Below the pieces are notes generated by a model that saw nothing but the letters and a program-made list of their open reading frames with translations, had not been told where the DNA came from and ran no database searches. From Chloroflexi bacterium UBA4733 (lineage in GTDB: Bacteria; Chloroflexota; UBA4733), in the NCBI GenBank assembly GCA_002404055.1, contig DHIZ01000154.1:1-5109 (forward strand): a DNA stretch of 5,109 nt. Reading direction: 5' to 3'. The translations under genes and the position numbers were made by a program. Positions 1 through 5,109 of this stretch are shown here, piece by piece; position 1 is the stretch's first letter; every line of letters begins with the position of its first letter.

Positions 1-295
1 TATGATTTCTGAAAGCCCTCTCAGGCCACGTCGAGTCCTCAGCCGCAGGCAGCAACATCCCCACGCTGGCGCTCACCTGCATCTCCCACCTCGCGCGCTG
101 GGTGAAAATACTCTAACCAAGAAGTCGCTCCTCTATTTTTCGGCGCGTCTGCTGCGCCTTGACCGTGACCTGCGTCAAGCGGGAGCAGTTGGGGATCCGG
201 CATATTCAGCGACACCCCCTCCTAATGATCCTTCGCTCGAAGGATAGGCCCTCCTGTTAGGGGAGAGTCAAGGGGATACGGGCCAGCGCCGCCGT
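1..295. other. Left-edge stretch with no supported gene
   Basis: No frame here gives a recognisable protein. An 81-codon open frame from position 2 (+) is rich in Arg, Pro and His, as expected from chance reading of GC-rich DNA. Visible structure is limited to short inverted repeats: CTTGAC/GTCAAG (158-163 and 174-179), a perfect 8-bp hairpin at 228-245, and a short CCCT/AGGG hairpin at 249-262. The last two lie just past the stop of the BNR remnant on the minus strand. Confidence 0.5.
228..262 (-). terminator. Two adjacent hairpins after the BNR remnant, possible terminator
   Basis: ATCCTTCG (228-235) and CGAAGGAT (238-245) form a perfect 8-bp stem with a 2-nt centre. A 4-bp CCCT/AGGG hairpin follows at 249-262. 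They lie 34-68 nt downstream of the minus-strand BNR stop at 296-298. Neither strand shows a T-tract after the hairpin, so a canonical Rho-independent terminator is not supported. The role is inferred from position only. Confidence 0.25.
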
Positions 296-772
296 TCAGG
301 GTCCGAAGGCGACCGACTGGACGCGCAGGTCCGGGTTGCCTGGCAGCGCCGAGCGCCAGCGCCACTCACCCGCCGCCGAGCGAAGTAGGCGGCCACCGGA
401 GCAGATGGCCCAGACGCTGCCGTCGGGCGCGGCGACAAATAACTCAACCATGTCCGGCATGGGCGCCGCGATCCCGTTGCTTGCCGGCTGCCAGGTGTCG
501 CCGCCATCGGCCGAGACGACGATGCGCCCGCCCCGCCCCACGTCCGGCGATGGGCCGGCCAGGACGAGGTCGGGCCGCGCAGGCGGGATCAGCACTGCCC
601 GCGTATAGTCGGTCTCCAGCTTCTGGCAGCTCTTGCCTCCGTCCCGCGAGCGGGCGACACCGCCCAACCGCTGCTCCTCCCCGTCGTCCCGGGCCAGCGG
701 CTCGGCTACTATACTCCTGCGGCGCGCGGGGCCGCCGCGACACGAAGGGATGGGCGAGCGATGGAGCACCAC
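296..772 (-). pseudogene. 3' remnant of a BNR/WD40-like repeat (photosystem II stability factor-like) gene
   Basis: The open frame of 158 codons from a GTG at 772 ends at a TGA at 296-298. Family-like sequence begins only around residue 37 (about position 664). It shows two BNR/Asp-box style motifs, ARSRDGGKSC (residues 40-49) and SADGGDTW, followed by PMPDMVE and a last blade ending LRVQSVAFGP. These are typical of the C-terminal half of beta-propeller proteins of the sialidase/VPS10/Ycf48-like group, common in Chloroflexi, which usually exceed 300 residues. The first 36 residues look unrelated, there is no ribosome binding site before the GTG, and the first Asp-box has Cys where Trp is usual. 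I read this as a 5'-truncated decayed gene. The missing blades would make a stable propeller unlikely. Confidence 0.55.
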
Positions 773-823
773 AATCTCGGGCGCAGCTATACACGTTCCG
801 TCAAGGCTTCACTCGGGCCACGT

Positions 824-830
824 GAGGAGG
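824..830 (+). promoter_or_regulatory. Ribosome binding site that sets the start at 839
   Basis: GAGGAGG lies 8 nt before the ATG at 839. This decides against the in-frame ATG at 761, which has no such site. A TATACT box at 710-715 could be a -10 element but has no matching -35, so no promoter is called. Confidence 0.75.
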
Positions 831-838
831 TCCGTGAG

Positions 839-1309
839 ATGGACGAGGGTCTGGTCCCCTACTCGACTTTCTTCCCTGAGCAGGCGGCGCGCGAGACGCG
901 ATCGTTCACGACGCGCGGCGACCCAGTGCTGGCAGACGATGAGTACGGTCTGCTCGAGTCGTATTGCGCGGACCCCGCCTGCGCCTGCCGCCGGGTGATG
1001 CTCAACGTCCTCTCGAGGCGGCAGCGCGAGGTGCTGGCAGCGATCAGCTTCGGTTTCGACCGTAACAGCGAGTTTGCGGGGCCCTTCCTGGACCCGTTGA
1101 ACCGCCAGAGCGCTTCAGCCGGCAACTTGCTGGTAGCGGTCAGGGAGGTGCTGGCTGATCCGGTCTACGTCGCTCGTCTGGAGGCCCACTACTACCAGGT
1201 CAAGGGGGCGGCGGCTGATCCGAAGCATCCCGGCCACCGCCGCTCTCACCACGCCGAGCGGGCGCAGCGCGGACGGTCGGTGCGCCAGCCCGGAAGGCGC
1301 GCTAGATGA
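839..1309 (+). CDS. Small cysteine-cluster protein of unknown function
   Basis: The 156-residue protein starts at ATG 839, chosen because GAGGAGG sits 8 nt upstream. No enzyme motif is recognised. A Cys cluster C43-x4-C48-x-C50 lies in the context ESYCADPACACRRVMLNV. A conserved-looking middle follows (FGFD at 71-74, AGPFLDPLNRQS at 80-91), then an amphipathic stretch through residues 97-122, and an Arg/His-rich tail from about residue 129 (HPGHRRSHH). The short CxxxxCxC could bind metal or iron, possibly with His from the tail. From memory, similar N-terminal segments occur in some SEC-C-motif proteins, but the SEC-C signature itself is absent here. The tail composition would fit a truncated or shifted C-terminus. 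No signal peptide or membrane segment is seen. It is convergent with the ATPase gene, 126 bp away. Confidence 0.7.
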   Translation: MDEGLVPYSTFFPEQAARETRSFTTRGDPVLADDEYGLLESYCADPACACRRVMLNVLSRRQREVLAAISFGFDRNSEFAGPFLDPLNRQSASAGNLLVAVREVLADPVYVARLEAHYYQVKGAAADPKHPGHRRSHHAERAQRGRSVRQPGRRAR

Positions 1310-1435
1310 AGGGAGCGTACCCCGCGGCAACAAGCCAGCGTTCGGCCCAGGAGATAGTACCTGCGCGAATACCAGTGCAAGGACGGCGCAGTGCCGACCC
1401 AGGCGCAGGTCAGTCCATTTCCGGGCCGCCCCGAT
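1310..1435. other. Convergent intergenic gap with a possible gene scrap
   Basis: The gap separates the stops of two convergent genes. No strong terminator hairpin with a T-tract is visible. One plus frame after a TAG (1355-1357) reads YLREYQCKDGAVPTQAQV at 1358-1411. This has the flavour of a LexA-like N-terminal helix-turn-helix but is too short to call. Confidence 0.3.
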
Positions 1436-2863
1436 TCACAGGCGGGCGACAAACTCGTCTGGACCGACCAGGATCGTGCCCTCCGTCCGCGCCCGTTCGA
1501 CCAATTGCGGCGTGAAGCCGGCGGCGGAGAAGATAATGAAGCGGGGCGTCGCCCGCCAGCGGCCATGCGGCGTAGAGGCAAGCTTGTGCTGGAGCGCCGA
1601 GAGCACGTTGACGTCGCTGGGCTGGCGCGACCACTTGCATTCCCCGACGAGATAGCTGCCGTCCGCCAGCTTGCCGACAAGGTCGATCTCGACGTCGCTC
1701 GGTCGGCTCCACCACCGGCCAAGATCGAGGAGCATCGGCAAACCGTAGCCTCGCCCAAAGCGGCGCAGGTGCTGCGCGCAGATCCCCTCAAAGACATACC
1801 GGCCCAGGTAGTCGCTGAGGTAGGGCTCGACCAACTCGGTCCAGGCATCGCCAGGCGGTACGCTCTGCAAGGCGCTGCGCCCGCGGAAGACGAATCGGTA
1901 CCAGAACTTGAGAAAGTTGTCGTCGAGGCGGTAGATCCCCCGACGGTCCGGCTCCTCGAAGGGTTTCTCGTGGGCAACCCAGCCGAGCTGGCGCAGGCGA
2001 TCCAGGGCGCCAGCGACAACATGCCTTTCCAGATGGGCCTGATTGGCGATCTCCCCCCACTCCGTAGCGCCGACGGCGATGGCCTCGAGCACGGCGTTGT
2101 AGTTGGCGTACTCGCGGATGTCCCGCTCCTGGCGGATGAGGATCTCTCCCTCGCGATGGAATGTCCCCTGGGGGTCAAGTACCAAGCGGGCGATATTCTC
2201 ACCGAGGGAGAGTGCGGGATCGACCGCCGCGAGATAGCGACCACTTCCACCGAGGAGGCCATACAGCAGCAGAAGGTCGCGCGGGCCGTAGGCTTGGTTC
2301 GGCGGCGAACCGACCAGGAAGAAGCGAGACGCGTCATAGTAGTCTAACGGCCGGTAGGGGTGGACCCAGTCGAAGCGGCCGTGGAGGGGCCGCCCGTAGG
2401 CGTCGAGCGCCCCGAGCAGCCCGATCTCCGAGCCACAGAGAATGAGCTTGATTTGGGAGGATCGCGCGTCCTGGTCCCAGACGGCCTGGAGGATCGACGG
2501 TAGCGACGGGTCCACGCCAACGAGGTAGCTGAACTCATCAAACACGACGAGAAGCCGCTCCTGGGTGGCCAACTCGCAGAGGAGTCGAAGGGCGACCCGC
2601 TAGCTCGGGTAGTTCTCGCGGATGATATCGGTACGCCCGGGGAAGGACTGGCGGATCTGGGCCAGGAGCTCCTCCAGATTCTCGAGCGAGGAGGACTCCG
2701 CAGCGAGGAAGTAGATGCCGCGGCGCCCCTCCAGCGCGTGCTGGAGAAAGTATGTCTTCCCGACGCGTCGCCGCCCGTAGATTAGGGCGAGGGCGGGCCC
2801 CGGCCGGTTCCACAGTTCCGCCAGGCGCTGCTGCGCGTTCTCCCGGTTCACCAAGCCGACCAC
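1436..2863 (-). pseudogene. DUF234-family (archaeal-type) ATPase gene with one in-frame amber codon
   Basis: The frame runs from GTG (2863-2861) to TGA (1438-1436), 475 codon positions, a usual length for the family. Only one stop interrupts it: TAG at 2602-2600 (codon 88), with the frame intact on both sides. Domains in order: P-loop ATPase (ATPase_2 type) with Walker A GRRRVGKT at 30-37, Walker B LLVVFDEF at 104-111 (D109, E110), and a sensor-like LILCGSE at 140-146; a winged-helix-like region around 250-310; and a DUF234 C-terminal domain with a PD-(D/E)xK-like core, EIDLV at 392-396 (D394) and ECK at 408-410 (E408, K410). The role of such ATPases is not well established; nuclease or mobile-element links have been proposed. 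The amber falls between the Walker motifs, so an untreated product would be an 87-residue stub. It may be a recent nonsense mutation, a sequencing error or suppression. Start support: AAGGAGG 5 nt upstream. Confidence 0.8.
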
Positions 2864-2868
2864 GTTCG

Positions 2869-2875
2869 CCTCCTT
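2869..2875 (-). promoter_or_regulatory. Ribosome binding site of the ATPase gene
   Basis: On the minus strand AAGGAGG is followed by 5 nt (CGAAC) and the GTG start at 2863. It is a near-perfect Shine-Dalgarno and supports the GTG over any internal start. Confidence 0.8.
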
Positions 2876-2901
2876 TTTGCAGGGTATGAACTACTAGTGT
2901 G

Positions 2902-2916
2902 TAGACTATTAGTCTA
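2902..2916 (-). promoter_or_regulatory. Palindromic operator candidate overlapping the -10 box
   Basis: TAGACT-ATT-AGTCTA is a perfect 6-bp inverted repeat around a 3-nt centre. Its first half on the minus strand is the -10 hexamer of the ATPase promoter. A bound dimeric repressor would occlude RNA polymerase. This is inferred from position and symmetry; no regulator gene is in the window. A further palindrome, ACTAGT (2893-2898), lies next to it. Confidence 0.45.
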
Positions 2917-2939
2917 AACCGTGGGTCATCCCGCGTCAA
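2911..2939 (-). promoter_or_regulatory. Sigma-70-type promoter for the ATPase gene
   Basis: On the minus strand, TTGACG (2939-2934) and TAGACT (2916-2911) are separated by exactly 17 nt. The match is 5/6 at -35 and 4/6 at -10, including the key first T, second A and last T. The predicted start of transcription near 2904 leaves a leader of roughly 40 nt holding the Shine-Dalgarno. Confidence 0.6.
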
Positions 2940-3094
2940 GGAATCGTCGTCCGGTACGATGGCAGAATGTAGGCGGAACCGACGTCGCAAAGGAGCAACG
3001 CAGGTCTGCAATCGAGCGCGCCTTCGGACGGACCAACGGAAACTGAGGTTCGCCGGCAGATGGCGTTCTCCGAGCACGTTATCCAGGAACATCA
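2940..3094. other. No gene seen between the ATPase promoter and the ankyrin remnant
   Basis: Open frames on both strands here are Arg-rich and resemble nothing known. The stretch is probably intergenic or decayed. Confidence 0.4.
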
Positions 3095-3247
3095 TTACGG
3101 TCCGTTGGCCGATCTGGCGCCCTGGTCGCGCAGCCAGGTCACGAGCGCCTCCCGCGCCGTGTCAGCGGCGCCGGCCATGTCCAGAGGGGTATTTTTGGCG
3201 TAGTCGGGGATCCAGTTCAGGTCGGCGTTGCCATTCTGTAGAATCCC
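3095..3247 (-). pseudogene. C-terminal remnant of an ankyrin-repeat gene
   Basis: A minus-strand frame from just after a TAA (3250-3248) to a TAA at 3097-3095 encodes 50 residues. It includes GILQNGNADLNW, then KNTPLDMA, then ALVTWLRDQGARSANGP. The order (I)LxxGADxN, TPLDMA, and a last helix ending LRxxGA is the pattern of a terminal ankyrin repeat and cap. There is no start codon with a ribosome binding site and the frame is closed upstream, so the 5' part is lost. An extra Asn in NGNADLN departs from the usual NGADLN. Ankyrin repeats mediate protein contacts; this fragment alone would not fold as a repeat domain. It lies back to back with a sulfatase tail that is also missing its 5' part. 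Confidence 0.6.
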
Positions 3248-3346
3248 TTACGTTTGACCTACCCGAGCACGGTCCTTGTTGCGCTGGATAAAGCAAGGTG
3301 GCGCTGGATCAGAGGATGCAGAGGCCAGTGCCGCCAGCGACGATGC

Positions 3347-3793
3347 TGGCCGGGGCGCATACCGGCAGCGAGTACCGACCCCAGCTTCCTCCGCTCGGTG
3401 GATGTGGGGCCAACGCTGACCGGCGCCTGCGGCCTGGCGATGGGGCCGCAAGTGCAGGGGCACCACCTGGCGGTAGCGTTGCTTGGGGGTACGAACGCCA
3501 TCGCAAACAGCGCTTACATGGAGGGCTATTTCCGCCCGGCCTCAGCCGATTCACCTAACGAGCAAAACATACCCGAGCACTGGCGAGCCTTGCGCACGCC
3601 GGAGCACCTGGTTGTCACAGATTTGCACGGTACGGTCCATCTGCTGTTCGATTTGCGTACCGACCCGCTCGCTGTCCACAACCTGGCGGGGCTGCCGGAC
3701 GCGCAGGATACACAGGGAACGATGCTGGCTCGCCTTTGCGCCGAGGCTCGCGCGCTGGGCGATCCGGCGCCACTGAGCAAGACGCCAGCATAG
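3347..3793 (+). pseudogene. 3' remnant of a sulfatase (arylsulfatase/alkaline phosphatase superfamily) gene
   Basis: The open frame extends from an ATG at 3254 to TAG at 3791-3793. Family-like sequence starts with WPGRIPA (3347 onward) and continues through SVDVGPTLTGACGL, then VQGHHLA, WRALRTPEHLVV, LLFDLRTDPLAVHNLAG and a final amphipathic helix. This is the standard order of the last third of type I sulfatases (in full-length members: RWPGRIPAG, SVDVxPTLLxLxG, VQGxSL, WRxxRT, LYDLxxDPxExxNLAG). About 148 residues remain of a usual 450-500. The N-terminal formylglycine motif (C/S-x-P-x-R) and most metal ligands are absent, so it cannot be active. The residues before WPGR, rich in Arg and Cys, do not resemble the family. 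The ATG at 3254 has no convincing ribosome binding site. Confidence 0.7.
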
Positions 3794-3836
3794 CGCGGCT
3801 TGACGGCGCATTGAGCGCAAGGGCACCGTCAGCCGA

Positions 3837-3872
3837 CCCTACGATGAATGACTTTGTTGGCGAAGAGCGACC
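3837..3872 (+). repeat. Left terminal inverted repeat of the palindromic element
   Basis: It begins CCCTACGATGAATG and ends GGCGAAGAGCGACC. It pairs with 4016-4051 at 33 of 36 positions; the mismatches are at 3841, 3852 and 3854. Similarity stops just outside 3837. Confidence 0.85.
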
Positions 3873-3890
3873 AGGGGATGAATCCCCCGG
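3871..3890 (+). other. Hairpin 1, left copy
   Basis: CCAGGGGA-TGAA-TCCCCCGG forms an 8-bp stem with one A.C mismatch (3873/3888) and a TGAA loop. It aligns base for base with the right copy at 4017-3998, but the stem differs at several pairs. Confidence 0.75.
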
Positions 3891-3897
3891 CTAGACG

Positions 3898-3923
3898 GGA
3901 CGAAGCCCCTGACGGGGCTGTCC
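3898..3923 (+). other. Bulged hairpin 2, left copy
   Basis: The outer stem GGAC (3898-3901) pairs with GTCC (3920-3923). A two-base GA bulge (3902-3903) follows on the 5' side. The inner stem AGCCCC/GGGGCT (3904-3909 and 3914-3919) closes a TGAC loop. Confidence 0.7.
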
Positions 3924-3962
3924 GTGGCAACCGTTGGATCGCGCGTGCAGAGTGGTCGGGGT

Positions 3963-3988
3963 GGACAGCCTGCCGTAGCAGGCTTCGT
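3963..3988 (-). other. Bulged hairpin 2, right copy
   Basis: On the minus strand the outer stem GGAC/GTCC and the GA bulge (3986-3985) are unchanged. The inner stem is AGCCTGC/GCAGGCT around a TACG loop, one pair longer than the left copy, with two pairs swapped compensatorily. Confidence 0.7.
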
Positions 3989-3997
3989 CCTGCCTAG

Positions 3998-4017
3998 CCG
4001 GACGCTTCAGCGTCCGG
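3998..4017 (-). other. Hairpin 1, right copy
   Basis: On the minus strand CCGGACGC-TGAA-GCGTCCGG is a perfect 8-bp stem with the same TGAA loop as the left copy. Three stem pairs are compensatory replacements relative to the left, and the left A.C mismatch is here a G-C pair. Confidence 0.8.
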
Positions 4018-4051
4018 TCGCTCTTCGCCAACAGATTCATTCATCGCAGGG
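4016..4051 (-). repeat. Right terminal inverted repeat of the palindromic element
   Basis: It is the inverted partner of 3837-3872. It contains the stop codon (4039-4037) and the last four sense codons, Pro-Cys-Asp-Glu, of the phosphoribosyltransferase gene. Confidence 0.85.
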
Positions 4052-4714
4052 CGGATTTCGTTCCAGGCGCTCCCGGTCGGCACGCCGGAGCAGTTCCCTT
4101 ACCTCGTCATCGCTCGTCGGCGAAAAGTCCTCGTACCAATAACCGACTGACGAGAACAACTCGGGCGTGAGGAGGCAGACTGCCTCGTCCACGTCGGCAC
4201 GGAGCCGTTCCCAGGATGGTGCGGCGGCGACGGGCACACCAGCGACGATCCGGGCCGGCTGCCACTGCCGCAAGGCCAGCGCCGCAGCACGCATGGTCGA
4301 TCCCGTCGCTATTCCGTCGTCCACCAGAATGACGGTCCGTCCCTGCACCACGAGCGGCGACCGTCCTTCCCGATAAGCGCGTTCTCGGCGATCCAGTTCC
4401 TCTTGTTCCTGCTGCGCCACACGGTCGATCACGGTAGCCGGGATAAATAAGTCGCCCACAACGTCCTCGTTCAGGACCCGCACGCCGCCGCTGGCAATGG
4501 CGCCCATGGCCAGTTCCGTATGCCCCGGCAGGCCCAATTTGCGCACCAGGAAGATATCCAGCGCCACTCCCAGCACATGGGCCACGGCGTAGCCAACGGG
4601 GACACCGCCGCGCGGCAACGCCAGCACCAGCACGTCGGGCCGTCCGGCGTAGGCCCCCAGGTGCTCGGCCAGCGCGGCCCCAGCCTCCAATCGGTCACGA
4701 AACATGCGGTCCAC
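4037..4714 (-). CDS. Phosphoribosyltransferase-domain protein (COG1926-like)
   Basis: The 225-residue protein has a type I PRTase fold. The PRPP-binding loop is VILVDDGIATGST at 128-140, with two acidic residues (D132, D133) and a following G/T-rich loop. LALPRGGVPVG at 31-41 and VRKLGLPGHTELAMGAIA at 57-74 are the other conserved blocks of this predicted phosphoribosyltransferase group. The substrate base is unknown for the group, so no reaction can be named beyond probable use of PRPP. It is cytosolic, with no signal or membrane segment. GTG 4714 was chosen because AGGAGG sits 5 nt upstream. The internal ATG at 4705 (MFRDR, where relatives often start) is 14 nt from that site and remains an alternative. 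The family core ends near residue 212; the last 13 residues are an extension whose final PCDE and stop lie inside the inverted repeat. It stands alone, not in an operon. Confidence 0.9.
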   Translation of the reverse strand: MDRMFRDRLEAGAALAEHLGAYAGRPDVLVLALPRGGVPVGYAVAHVLGVALDIFLVRKLGLPGHTELAMGAIASGGVRVLNEDVVGDLFIPATVIDRVAQQEQEELDRRERAYREGRSPLVVQGRTVILVDDGIATGSTMRAAALALRQWQPARIVAGVPVAAAPSWERLRADVDEAVCLLTPELFSSVGYWYEDFSPTSDDEVRELLRRADRERLERNPPCDE

Positions 4715-4719
4715 CGTAC

Positions 4720-4725
4720 CCTCCT
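4720..4725 (-). promoter_or_regulatory. Ribosome binding site of the phosphoribosyltransferase gene
   Basis: AGGAGG on the minus strand precedes the GTG at 4714 by 5 nt. It favours the GTG start over the ATG at 4705. Confidence 0.7.
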
Positions 4726-4745
4726 ACCATGGCGGTGTAGTTATC

Positions 4746-4774
4746 GTCACCGGCAATCGCCAAGTTACCGGCAA
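4746..4774 (-). repeat. Tandem 11-bp repeats before the phosphoribosyltransferase gene
   Basis: On the minus strand TTGCCGGTAAC (4774-4764) and TTGCCGGTGAC (4756-4746) match at 10 of 11 bases with an 18-bp offset. They end 31 nt before the GTG. They could be a tandem regulator site or chance; no clear -35/-10 pair was found beside them. Confidence 0.35.
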
Positions 4775-5109
4775 AGATGGTAAGCGTAAGGCCGGCAGCG
4801 CGTTGAAGACGGCGGTTAAGCTCAAATGTCGGCTGCTCATCAGGAACCTACGTGACACCTACCTTGGTAGGATAAAGTCCATGTCGCCGCTGCGCCAGAG
4901 CAGGTCACTCCGCTCGTCGGCAGTCCGCCGCGCTTCTGGCGGTTACGGACGAGGATACGGGAGTAGCGTCTGCACGTTGTCGGGGCGAGCAAGGAGAATC
5001 TGATGATCACACGGCGGTGGCGATTGACACCTACTCGCCGTTGCAGAACAGCGCCTCGCCGACTGGAGAAGGCGTGGACGTGGCAGAAGTGCGCCACAGA
5101 TTATCGCGC
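4775..5109. other. Right-edge stretch with no supported gene
   Basis: Open frames on both strands are short or Arg-rich and match no family I know. A perfect 14-bp palindrome, CCTACC-TT-GGTAGG, lies at 4858-4871. AAGGAG at 4991-4996 precedes an ATG at 5003 whose frame stays open to the edge (35 codons), but the product is highly basic and unconvincing. Another plus frame open from 4876 gives more protein-like sequence near the end (AVAIDTYSPLQNS) yet has no ATG or GTG start. A gene beginning at or beyond the edge cannot be excluded. Confidence 0.35.

Larger units (their letters stand above)
3837..4051. mobile_element. Palindromic MITE/REPIN-like element of two inverted, hairpin-bearing modules
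   Basis: The left arm (3837-3923) and right arm (4051-3966, read on the minus strand) are copies of one module. In order they carry: a 36-bp end repeat; hairpin 1 with an 8-bp stem and TGAA loop; the linker CTAG; an outer stem GGAC/GTCC with a two-base GA bulge; and hairpin 2 (6 bp left, 7 bp right). The ends match at 33 of 36 positions. A unique centre of about 42 bp (3924-3965) separates the arms. There is no coding capacity and no transposase. No target-site duplication is evident. Possible classes are a MITE moved by a transposase acting elsewhere in the genome, a REPIN (paired REP units moved by a Y1/RAYT enzyme), or a derivative of IS200/IS605-type ends, whose subterminal hairpins resemble these. 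The class is inference; the symmetry and hairpins are seen directly. Confidence 0.7.

Noticed and set aside
1246..2337. A 363-codon minus-strand frame rich in Ser and Arg
   Set aside because: It is out of frame with the ATPase over the same DNA. Its Ser/Arg/Thr-rich composition is typical of a shifted reading of a GC-rich gene.
1391..2347. A 318-codon open frame on the plus strand
   Set aside because: It lies fully opposite the ATPase gene, has no ribosome binding site at its GTG and no family resemblance. The minus frame carries all the conserved motifs.
2538..3095. A 185-codon minus-strand frame beginning next to the ankyrin stop
   Set aside because: It crosses the ATPase promoter and start in another frame, is Arg-rich and has no motif.
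3837..4051. Reading the inverted repeat as a simple bidirectional terminator
   Set aside because: The arms are separated by a long centre and contain their own internal hairpins with conserved loops, and no T-tract follows on either strand. This is more elaborate than a terminator, though it may also stop transcription.
3924..4142. A 72-codon frame within and beyond the palindromic element
   Set aside because: It runs through both right-arm hairpins and into the antisense of the phosphoribosyltransferase, and resembles no protein.
4858..4871. Palindrome CCTACC-TT-GGTAGG as an operator
   Set aside because: It is perfectly symmetric, but no gene or convincing promoter lies beside it, so no function is claimed.
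4704..5003. A 99-codon plus-strand frame upstream of the phosphoribosyltransferase
   Set aside because: Basic, no motif, no ribosome binding site; it overlaps the start region of a well-supported gene.
1..5109. tRNA, rRNA or CRISPR array
   Set aside because: No cloverleaf with a T-loop motif, no rRNA-like conserved stretches and no regularly spaced repeats were seen on either strand.

Overview
This is a high-GC bacterial window with a low density of intact genes. The mix of families suggests a Chloroflexota-like chromosome, but that is inference from gene content and there is no marker gene to confirm it. The families are a BNR/photosystem-II-stability-like repeat protein, a DUF234-type ATPase, a COG1926 phosphoribosyltransferase and a sulfatase tail. 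Only two genes look intact: a small cysteine-cluster protein of unknown function (839-1309, +) and a phosphoribosyltransferase (4037-4714, -).

Layout from left to right. Positions 1-295 hold no supported gene, only short hairpins. The 3' remnant of a BNR-repeat gene lies at 296-772 (-). The small unknown protein at 839-1309 (+) has a strong ribosome binding site. A complete DUF234-family ATPase reading frame at 1436-2863 (-) is interrupted by one in-frame amber codon at 2600-2602. It has a good sigma-70-type promoter, and a perfect palindrome covers its -10 box. Between 2940 and 3793 are two divergent 5'-truncated remnants, an ankyrin-repeat tail (-) and a sulfatase tail (+).

The most unusual object is a roughly 215-bp nearly palindromic element at 3837-4051. 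Two inverted copies of one module each carry a 36-bp terminal repeat, a hairpin with a TGAA loop, a CTAG linker and a second, bulged hairpin. The stems differ in sequence between the copies but stay paired through compensatory changes, which points to selection on secondary structure. The outer edge of the right arm supplies the last four codons and the stop of the phosphoribosyltransferase. From 4740 to the right edge no gene can be supported.

The genes do not form an evident pathway or operon. The window reads as an accessory, decaying region: truncated genes, a gene with a nonsense codon and a probable non-autonomous mobile or structured repeat, between two surviving small genes. No transposase, RNA gene or CRISPR array was found.
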